From Lumbricus rubellus (taxonomy: Eukaryota > Annelida > Clitellata > Crassiclitellata > Lumbricidae), in contig OX243825.1 of assembly GCA_945859605.1 (NCBI GenBank), forward strand, positions 21,497,696 to 21,561,695: DNA of 64,000 bases, read 5' to 3'. This document shows positions 11,095 through 21,100 of the stretch, piece by piece. Each line of letters begins with the position of its first letter. Positions within the stretch are counted from its first letter, which is position 1. The position numbers and the translations under genes are program-made. The notes under the pieces were generated by a model. It was not told the DNA's origin. It saw only the letters and a list, made by a program, of their open reading frames with translations, and ran no database searches.

Positions 11095-11345
11095 TGTAAT
11101 TGTAATTGTAATCGAACATTTATATAGCACCACTTCAAGAGAACTCCTCAGAGGCGCTCCCGACCTGACACCAAACCATAATCAAAGAGAATGGTTTTCA
11201 AACGCTTGCGGAAAAGGGGCAAAGAAAGACAAAGAAGTTCATTACGGAGACTAATAGGTAACTTATTCCAGAAAGACGGACCGACCATAGCAAAACTTCT
11301 ATGCAGCGCTGCGGAAGATCAAGCCATAGGAACAACCAGGTCGCC
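11095..11345 (-). mobile_element. L2-tail repeat without a clear tRNA head
   Basis: Begins with ATTTATATAGCACCACTTCA and CTCAGAGGCGCTCCCGA (the tail, read on the minus strand), then a body containing TTATTCCAGAAAGACGGACC. Similar body plus tail structures lie at 32640-32850, 40117-40350 and 46690-46880, so this is a second repeat family sharing the same 3' end as the tRNA SINE. Confidence 0.6.
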
Positions 11346-12550
11346 ATGCGTTGCACAGCGAAGGAATCTACGGCCTGGAATGGATAGCACAGGCACACAA
11401 AGTTCCTGTATATTGTATATGTATATTAAATATAAATACCACATTCCAGTTTCCGCAATATAAGGGGCCCTGAAATTCAAATTTTGACCTTTGAAAAAGG
11501 AACAGAGTTTTCAGATGTGCAGTACTGCTGTACTGGGCAATGGCACTTTTATGCCAATTCTATAAAAGTTTCTAGAGTATACCATATTATCAATGCATTG
11601 ATGCTGTCTAAGTAAAATTTAGTAGCAACGAAGAAATCTTGCTGGCATGACATAGTTTTAACAATTTCCAACATGAACTGTGAGCATTGGAAGGCTTTGT
11701 AGGCAACCTGTCTTCCAATCTTTGACAAAGTTTAACACGCTATGGGCAATCTATCGCTTCAGCATTCTCAAGTATTCACCATTGCACGAACTTGTTAAGC
11801 GTTGGACGTTGGTTGCACACACGTTGGATTGTCGAAAAGAATGGGCTACAATTTTCATCCCAAGGTGACTTTGTGGTCACACGTTCAGCCAGAAAATTGG
11901 GAAATTGTGAATTTGTAACTGGATGGCCCGGCTGAATGGAATAAACTTTTGTGGTGTAGTCGTTTCCGACAATCCAAGGGAGATAGCCTGCCTTTTCAGA
12001 GACTGTCAAATGCACACAGCATGAAAATCACGCACTCTAATCTTGAACACACTTCTCTTTTTTAGTTTAGCTTTTAGCCTGAGGAAAACAATAAATGTTG
12101 AAGGAAAAAAATAATAAATAGAAGTCGGATCATTGATAATAATTTTTTTAAATAGAAGTGGAAATGATGAAAATATTCTTGATTAAATTGGAGCTGGATT
12201 TATGTAAATAGGCCTAATTGCAATTTAAATAGAAGTTGGATTGATAAAAAAATAACTCTTGCCCAAAATAGAAGCTGCATTGATTAAGCGAATTCTTACT
12301 TAAATGGACGCTGGATTAATGAAAAGTATTCATGCCAAAGTAGAAGGCGAATAGATGAAAATAATAGCCGTGGAGAATTATTTCGAACACTGAAACGATA
12401 AGTTACACACATTTTAAATCTGCAAATTTCGGCCTGACATAAGTATATGATTTCAAATCAGTCAGTCCAGTAACAAACGGACATTTTGACATTTCGATAA
12501 CAAATGCAAACAAATAAATTAAGAACGATCTGTTGCTGTGACACGAAACA

Positions 12551-12594
12551 TCACTTACCTGGGACTAATATCGATATTAGTCCCAGTCACTTAC
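12551..12594. repeat. 28-bp perfect palindrome insertion with 8-bp target duplication
   Basis: TCACTTAC (12551-12558) and TCACTTAC (12587-12594) flank a 28-bp perfect palindrome at 12559-12586 made of CTGGGACTAATATC and its exact reverse complement. The other arm of the large inverted repeat has the uninterrupted site (GCCTGTAAGTGATG near 8712-8726), so this is an insertion with the empty site preserved nearby. The 8-bp duplication points to a hAT-type insertion consisting of little more than its terminal repeats. Confidence 0.85.
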
Positions 12595-12979
12595 AGGCTA
12601 CGAAATAATATTTACCGTATACACGGTATAGTGGTGAATACGCAACTTCACCTATTATCGTTCACCGATCAAAATAAATTAAAATCAATTCAAATATCGA
12701 TTTTCCAGCGTGGGTTGACCCCCAGATCTATTCTACAACATCTTAGGTGTACTCACCGCAAAAATCAACTAATCTTCCACTTTTGCGCGATTTTTATGCC
12801 TATCGATCGGACTACTCAGTCGTGACCGTGTATTTATATTAGTCTACCTAAATCATCGAAAGTAAGTAAGTATATTCTTTATTTATCCAAATGCATAACC
12901 GCACTTTGGTTAATGTAGTTTGCACTGATTGATGGCATAACATAATCAGCTAATCATAGACAAAACAACACATTGAAAC

Positions 12980-14549
12980 CAATGTTCCCTCTAATTTTTT
13001 CTAGTCTGTGTGCGCATAAAATTTATCTTGTGCAACAATTTATAAGGAAAGTTATATTTTGTGCACATGTGTATTGGTGAATGGTGAGTGACTGAGGAGT
13101 TGGCACTTGGCAGTTGGCAGATAATTGTTTCTTATTTGCAGTGTCTTCAACCCACTAGGCCTAGTAGTCATAGTTATACTAAGTAACTAACTAAGTACAC
13201 TACAAGTACAACTAACTAGAAAAGGCTGCTTCTAATGTCGCATTTGACGATTTAATAAATTTTACATGTAAAAAAGACTACTTTCTTATTAAAACTAGTA
13301 TCTTTCAGAGACCTAATGTCTATTAGTACATTATGAATAAATCCCCTCGTACTCGGTTGAGGGATGGATGTAGCAGACTCAAAGTCAAATGGATGGTCCA
13401 ACTGTTCCAACAGTCTAAATATTCACTTTTAAATGCGGTCGCAGTTTGTTTTCGCTTCAAGGACTGCGACATTGTTTATAAACTAGACCTGAAGCGAGCT
13501 CGATTTAATATTTAATAGATGTATTCACAATCTGAACTTCAGAAGTCAGAAGTCAGAACTCATAACCACACGGCTTCGAAGTTGATACGGAAGACCGGAA
13601 GTTTGTATTTGCATAGATCTATTAATGAACTAGCTGTACCCAGCCACGCGTTGCTGTGGCAGAAAAGACCTCCCCCTCCTTCTCCCCTCCCCTCCCCTCC
13701 GCTCCTTTCCTCCCTCACACCGTCGTTTACTGACAGTGGATAGAGCCCAAGAATGTTGGAAGGCCGTAATGGAATTATTTATCGACTCGCTTATGACGTC
13801 ACGGGACGCGACCTCATTCATGTTTTGTCACTGTGTTTCGGTGCAAGCGTGCGGTTTGGTTGAATTTGCAAATGGCGGTCGAACGGATTGCAAAGCAAAG
13901 TTCACTTTTTGTGGAAACGATTGGGTTTTTTTCGGGGAAAAAAATGTTGTGACCTGGTGCCATTGGAATGGAAGGTTTTGGTAAATTTTCAAAACAATAG
14001 GTGCGTTACTTTCGGCGTGATCGTGACCGCAGTAGTGCAAAGTTATAATTTTTTACTTTTTGTGGAACGATTGTTTTTTTTTCGGGGGTAAAAATGTTGT
14101 GACCTGCCGCTATTGGAATGGAAGGTTTTGGTAAATTTTCAAAACAATAGGTGCGTTACTTTCGGCGTGATCGTGACCGCAGTAGTGCAAAGTTATAATT
14201 TTTTACTTTTTGTGGAACGATTGTTTTTTTTCGGGGGTAAAAATGTTGTGACCTGCCGCTATTGGAATGGAAGGTTTTGGTAAATTTTCAAAACAATCGG
14301 TGCGTAACTTTCGGCGTTATCGTGACCGCACTATTGCAAAGTTTCATTTTTATTTATATAGATTCAGAGTCACAGGAAGAATGCGCCGTAGAATAACATG
14401 GCGCCATTTGTATTTAGCATGACATGTATGAAAATAAAATTATGTGTTATGGAACTGTAAAAAATTTGTGTGCGCTCCATATTTTTTCTGTGCGCTCGTC
14501 TCATGGCCTGTGTGCGCGCGCACACGCGCACAGCTTAGAGGGAACATTG
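12980..14549. mobile_element. hAT element, non-autonomous, 8-bp TSD ATTGAAAC
   Basis: The terminal inverted repeats CAATGTTCCCTCTAA (left) and its exact complement (right end, 14535-14549) are flanked by identical ATTGAAAC copies at 12972-12979 and 14550-14557. TIRs of this CAxTGTTCCCTCTAA form and 8-bp duplications are typical of hAT elements. No hAT transposase is visible; the interior instead holds a nested repeat with a 150-bp tandem array (13629-14365). Confidence 0.9.
13629..14365 (+). mobile_element. Nested repeat with internal 150-bp tandem array, possibly Helentron-associated
   Basis: Starts AACTAGCTGTACCCAGCCAC and ends TTATTTATATAGATTC. From ~13895 to 14345 there are three head-to-tail units of 150 bp; the phrase CTTTTTGTGGAAACGATTG or its variant begins at ~13904, 14054 and 14204. 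An ACTAGCTGTACCC start, internal tandem repeats and no target duplication recall Helentron-associated interspersed elements; that assignment is tentative. ORFs over 13736-14091 come from the repeat units. Confidence 0.5.
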
Positions 14550-15067
14550 ATTGAAACAAAAGAATCTATCAGGTTAAATGCGAACAATAGTTATAGGCCT
14601 ACCTGTACTAGTAGGGATAAACACCATCAGGAAAATCGCTGAAGGCAATTTCTTATGAATCTGTTCGATATGTTGAAAACTGGTGCGACTCGTATTTTCC
14701 GAATCATAGGATGCAGTGGTGCAGTCTTGTAGAAACATTTTGGGCAATATGGCGGTAATCCCCGTTTGTCATAATGCAATCAGAAGTCCAGCCATGGAAT
14801 GCTTGAATTTCTTACGTGGATTATCCCAATTTCTTGTTAAAAAATGTACGATCTCGTGAAGTGTGAACCCACTATTCACAATATATGCCAAGTGCTCTAA
14901 GTTCCTTTAACCAATCGTCTACCATGCCCAGCAAATGCCATAATCTAGCAAAATTGCAAAGAAATGTGTAGGGTCCTTGATTCGCAATATTGCTTTCTGC
15001 CTCAGAGATGAATTTATTTACCTTGCAATATGAAATATTTGTCTTATTGCTCAGCTCTAGTGAAAAT

Positions 15068-15118
15068 TTGCTTTACAGAATCCTTGCCGTAAATCCTCAC
15101 GAGCACAAAGCCGTTAAA
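15068..15118 (+). other. Likely 5' UTR exon and acceptor of the hnRNP K gene
   Basis: A plausible acceptor TTTACAG at 15071-15077 lies 42 bases before the start codon, suggesting an upstream non-coding first exon that I could not place within 14.6-15.07 kb. Confidence 0.35.
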
Positions 15119-18100
15119 ATGAGCGATCGGTATGAGTCAGGTTAGTAATATACGTAGTGCTTAAAGTGTAAAAAAGAAATGCCTGGATGCTCCTTACCTT
15201 TCCAGGCTGTGTGGGCCAAGTAAGTGGCACTTTAAGCCCTGAATAAACTATGTGGAATATTTAAGCCAGGCAGGGACACAGCCGGTGAGTAATGCAAATA
15301 GCACTAATATGTATACTACTGCTTCTGCTGCTACTACTACTACTACTAAGTACTGCTGCTGCTGCTGCTGCTGCTGATACTACTACTGCTATGCTACTAC
15401 TTCTACTGCTACCACTTTTGCAACCAACTATAATAATAATTATGATAATCATTAGAATAGTAGCCATCAGACATTGACTAATATTTATTAACATGGCTTG
15501 ACAATGGGTTTTTTCGTTTCACATGACTCTTGCTTTAAACTTTTGGCTCAAAAGCAAACAGATACTTGTATGTTCCGTGTAGTGCTTGACCTAGTTTAGC
15601 AGAAATTATGAACTAGTCATGTCATGCTGTTGTAAGTCTTAACGTTAACTATTGCTCAACTATATCATGACGGTATGTTTCCTTATCATTAGTGGAACAT
15701 CATTTCCAGTTTTTATTCCTTTGGCTAGCAGTAAATGAACCTCAAGATCCTGCACACAGGTCAGTGCATTGCAGTGCTTGCCATTTTAATACTCAATGAC
15801 TTATGCCAGTTGAAACTAAATTACTTTGTGACAGACACTTTTCGATAACTTACGCAGAGTCCTCAGACTACAATCCCCATCCTTTTGATTACTGATGTAG
15901 CATGCTAACCAAATTGTTCGCTGCATTGCATTAACTAACTGAACTGCGACTGATCCTTAAGACACGATGGTTTGTAGGGTCTAATAAAAGGGCGTCCGAG
16001 GATGGACACGACATGGATAACGAGGAGGAAAGGCCAAGCAGGCCACCTCGAAGTGACCTGCACATCGATTTGCGGATGCTGCTTCCCAGCAAAGTTAGTT
16101 AAATAGATCGTTTATTTTTGCTACTCTGTGTTCTGCTAATTGCTACATTTGGTTTTTTAGTTCTTTTGCAACTTTAAGCTTAAAATTATTTTTACTCTTG
16201 TCACGAGAAGTGCATAAAATAGTATGGAGGGGCAAATGTTCGTATTCATGAATTTATTGCAGCTTGGAGAAAACTAAGTTTGGACACTTTTGAAATTTGG
16301 TACTTTGGTACTTTGATTCCATTTCAGAAGCTACTTTGCTTCCTCTTGGCAGCCGTGCTGACCAAAATTGTTTCCACTTCCGGACCCGATTCATCCCTGT
16401 GCAGATGAGCTAAAGCTTAACATTGTAATGTTCCTTCCATTTGACACACTAGTGTGTTTGTCCAACATGCAAGTAATAATTTTTGTTCTGCTGATGATGA
16501 CGTTGAAAGACCAAGTAAAGTGCCAGAAGAAATATGAGTATTGATATTCAAATTGAATATATTCGAATTGAATTGCTTTGAAGAACAATATAGTAAAAGA
16601 GATGGTTTTTTTTGCAAAACTGTTTTCTTGTCTTTTGCCTTTGTTAAGGCTGAAGACAATAACAGCTGGAGTGATAAATTTTGACAGGAAAGCAACACAG
16701 GCAGCGAATCATATTGTTCGGACAATTTTAGTGTGCTCTTGTAGAAGGATCTATCTGTGGAAGATTGTCAGTTCCCACTGTAGGTTCTGGTTTGAGTCAT
16801 GCATTGAAATCTATCAATCAAAGATGCTACTAACTATTGCCATTAGAATGCACTGCATGATCTGTTGCTAAACTGCCCAAAATCTTGCATTTCAATGTTT
16901 ATGCAATGTGGCAGCGTTATTTTCAGGATTCTTCTAATGGGAAGAACACTGATAGCCAAGGTGGCACTGTAGTATTCAGAGAGCTCAGCGTTCCTGTTAG
17001 CCTGTCAAGTTTTAGATCTGATCATTGTGTTCAGTGGCCTGTGTATACTTATTAATAACCCATATTTTTCATGTTGTAGGCTGCTGGAGCGGTAATTGGC
17101 AAAGGTGGTCAGAATATCAAAAGACTCCGAACTGATGTAAGATTGGCTCTGTGGCACATGTGTGTAATATTTAGAAAGATTATCAAAACTGTATCTACTT
17201 GTATAATTTCCCTGTATAAATTATTTCACTAAACAGTTTTGATTTAAATCTGCAAAACTTCTGTTTACTGTTTTGCAAAAGAAGTTTCATTAGCTGGGTT
17301 GTTGCTCATTAGAAATGAAAGCTTAATCCAAGTGAAATGTAGCAAATAGCAATTTCGTCCATCTCATTTGTCCATCTGATGAAGTCTGAAAATGTTTAAT
17401 GGTGTGGTTAACTTATGAATTGATGTTGCTCTGTTTGCTCTGTTTGCTCTGTTGACATGTCCACTGCACGTTCGTCCACTTCAAACACACACCATGACCA
17501 CATTTGATTCATTCATGTGGGTGACTGACCATGGCTGGACGCTGATTGATACCACATCCAAACACGAATTGACCACAGTACAAAGCCAGCATTAGTGTTC
17601 CAGATAGTCGAGGCCCGGAACGGTATGATGTCATCTCACGTTTCTTCTCTATTGCCTTTATTACTTGCAAATGCTTTCTGATGTTAACAGCTTAGTAGAT
17701 GTTAGGTTGTCGTTGGTTGGTTTTCTATGTGTTGGACATGCTTTAAAATGTTTTAAACTATGTTCCTAGGCTGCCTTTTGTCCTAGACATATATGACTTT
17801 AAATTCATTCATATACCAGGTACTATCTCTGTCTTTCTTCCAGGTTTTTTGTCCTCAGCATGTATGAATTCTTTGTGTATCTATAGGTGGTTTTGGATAA
17901 GGATTTTCGGATTTTAGCAGGTTACCAGTAGGCTATATAATATTATGTTGAATTTGATATTTTTAATCTGTATAAATGCATTTGCATAAATTATAATGTG
18001 TTTAGCGCTCATGTAATGAAATATAATGATTTAGTCTTGAATTTTAAACTAAAATTCACATTTTGCAGTACATGACAAAATGCTGAATTTATTGCTGGTT

Positions 18101-21100
18101 TTTGGTATTCAGAACAGATGAGCTGGAGGAATTTTTCTGCATTGCCCGAGTTGTCTTGGTGTGGATATTGAGCATATCTGTGGTTAAACATGTTGTAGGA
18201 TTCTGTCCATCAGTGGCAAGGCAAATGTCGTGTGCGCGATTATGATGGACGTGATTCCAACAATATCACAGGTAAGAACTCAATTTTCCTAATTTATTGT
18301 TGGTCTGGCATATCAATTTTTTTCCAAAGGAAGCGTTATTGTGCTAAGAGATTTGCCTTGTCATGGTTTTTCTTTCTCCTTGCTTATTAAATTTTTTATG
18401 TAATGTGATTTGTAAGTATGACTCTTAGGAACAGGTTTTGCTTTGTGTCATTAGTCATTAGACTTTTGTTATTTTAAATAAAGTTTATACAGTGAATATT
18501 TGAAGCTGCTCTTAAAAACATCTGACAAATATACTTGGACATGTATGCTCAAGTTTTCTATCAGTTTATGAACTTTGAGAATTTTTTAGATTTTGGTTTA
18601 TAAAATATTCATTGTAAAGTACATAGTTTTATCACAGATTTGTATAGAAAGCAAGAGGGAATAACAGGACAATATCCTTATCGGATGATTCTTGATGTAG
18701 CTCACACAGAGAGCATTATAACAGGTTTCCAGTGTATATGACCTTGGAACCTATTGTTGGAGATCGATTATTACATTTTCGATAAGGTGGTATATATCTG
18801 AAGAAAGTCAGGCAAAATTTTCACAAAGTTTGTTTAAAATTTATACATTATTTTAAAAAATCTTTTGTTGGTAAACTGTTTATAAAAATTCAACCATTTT
18901 CTACATTATGTGTCAATGGCATAGCTTGGTCTTTGTTTAGCATGCTGCACAATGCAGTTTGTAACACCAGAGCCTAAGATGTAGACCTGTTTATTAATTA
19001 GGTGAAAAAATCAGATTTATGGTCTTAAGGAAAAGGAAAATAAAAATTCATAGTTTTGGGGAAGGCCATTTTCCAGCTTATAGTGAACACCAGGTTGGCT
19101 AAGGTCAAATGCGTGTTATTTTTGGAAGTATCTAACACTTTTATGATGAGCTTGTAAAGTTGACTGAGAGACTTATGTATTTAAAGTAGGTTTTGTGCAG
19201 CATCATATTTATTAGGTCTGATGTCCGTAAAATAGGTTTTGTTCAGCATCATATTTATTGAGTTCAATGTCTGTAAAATAGGTTTTGTTTAGCATCATAT
19301 TTGTTAAGTTTGATATCTGTAAAATAGGTTTTGCTGCGTCTTGTTTATTAAGTTTGACGTCTGTTAAGTAGGTTTTGCAACATCTTGTTTATTAAATTCG
19401 AGTGCTTTGTTCTTCAGGAGGTGAACCCTAGTAATTGCCACGAGGTGCGTCTCCTCATACACGAGGGGTTCATCGGAAGATTGATCGGTGTCGGTGGTGC
19501 GCACATCAAGACCTTACGCGAAGTATGTTTAATCAAACTATAGAGTGATTTATGCATACTTATAGTTGTTTTGGTAATGCTGTGCTTGTAAAATCCAAAC
19601 ACTGGCATCAATTATATTTTGATTTGGCAATGATCTGGACTGATTGCCCATCAAGGACTTCAGTGCTACTGTCCTTGCTTTTATATGTTTATATAGTGCC
19701 TTTTGCATTATGAGATGCCTTCAGTGCCTAGGTAAAGTGTATCATGTATAATTTGTATATAGGCCTAACATTTAGGTAAAGCTATCATGACAGGTTGTTT
19801 TATGGCTCATAGCTAAAACAGGTTGAAATGGGTGGGGGAGTTTCTTCAGAGGGCCATATTGCCAAACTAATGTACAGATGCTCTGCTCTCTGTGTTAGCT
19901 TGCTAAATTTTTTCAACAAATGGTTTTTGATAGATGTATTTTGTAATTTGAAATGTTTTCGACATTTGAACCCACTGTGCTTTCTTCTAGGGATGGCTCT
20001 TTCCACTGGAACATGTTATAAAATGCATATATTGTCTTTTAATTTTTTCCATCTTTGAAGTTGTCTTTGAATTGTGCAGGAGACTGGATCTCAAATAAAT
20101 ATCTTTGAACGATGCGCACCTCTGTCAACCGAACGCGTCGTGCAAATCAATGGTTCCGCCCAGCAGATAACCGACTGTATCGGAGAAGTGTACGAGACGA
20201 TGGAAGGGGTAAGAAAGCTAACAGGTCTGTTCTGTTATATTCATATGTTTAAGAAATGTTTAGCAGCTTCTACATACTAATTATTACACAGGTAGCAACT
20301 AATGATGTTAATACACAGGGTTTGAAGTGGGTGGGAACGGCGTTCCCATTGCTCTCGAAATTCTTTGCTTGCGTTTCCACTGCTCACCTGCATGGGACGC
20401 TGGAAACACATGCATTCCAATTCTTCTTTGGCGTTTCCACTGCTCACACATTCAACGTTGCCACTGCTCACCCAAACCACTTTAGCTGCTGTTCATACAC
20501 CTAGGACAGTAGTTATGTCAAGGCCCGATAGCGAGTGGTATGAGATGTAAAGACCTGGGCTGTGATGGATAAGTTATTGGAACCTAACAGCTTATCTAAA
20601 TGACATGAGACCAAGCAGAATTTGAGAGATGGTTCCAATGCAGTTTTCTGGTTTATTTGTAACACCATTTATTTTTCATATAACAGTTTTGGCACATTGA
20701 TCCCATATCTAATATTATCCAGGTGTTTTCTGAATTTGACCTTAATTAAACATTGCCTTGCGGTAATATTGCTATCTTCTGTATGGAGTTCTGTTTCAGT
20801 GGGATTTCCTGAGGCTGAATGATTTTGTGGTACTTTATTGTATAGGTTTAGGACACAAATTAATGTTTGTATTAGTAAATACAGTCTATACTTCAGCAAA
20901 TGCAATTTTGAGCCTAGTTAATCAATCAATCAGCTTCATTGTTCACTGCAGAACTACAATGATACATACAATCAGTATTTGAAGTGGCTTGGGTATGGGA
21001 ATGCTGAAGAAGTGGTATTGATACGCACGTGTTTCAATGGCTTCATGCATGGTGAGCAGTTGGAACTCAAGGAAAGAATCTTGAGAGCAGTGGGACTGGG

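Larger units (their letters stand above)
8485..12822. mobile_element. Foldback-like element with ~1.1 kb inverted arms
   Basis: Bases ~8485-9560 and ~11700-12822 are inverted copies of each other, with matching landmarks along their whole length (for example GCGCAAAAGTGGAAGATTAG at the outer end and GAAGCGATAGATTGCCCATA at the inner end). The ~2.1 kb spacer (9570-11690) has no recognisable transposase. The outer ends read TAGTCCGATCG; I could not define a clean target duplication. The family is unknown: the arm length suits Mutator-like or foldback elements. Short ORFs in the arms (8497-8736, 12538-12825) are the same sequence read twice. Confidence 0.75.

Noticed and set aside
13895..14345. 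CRISPR-like regularly spaced repeats
   Set aside because: 150-bp contiguous tandem units within a eukaryotic transposon; no unique spacers.
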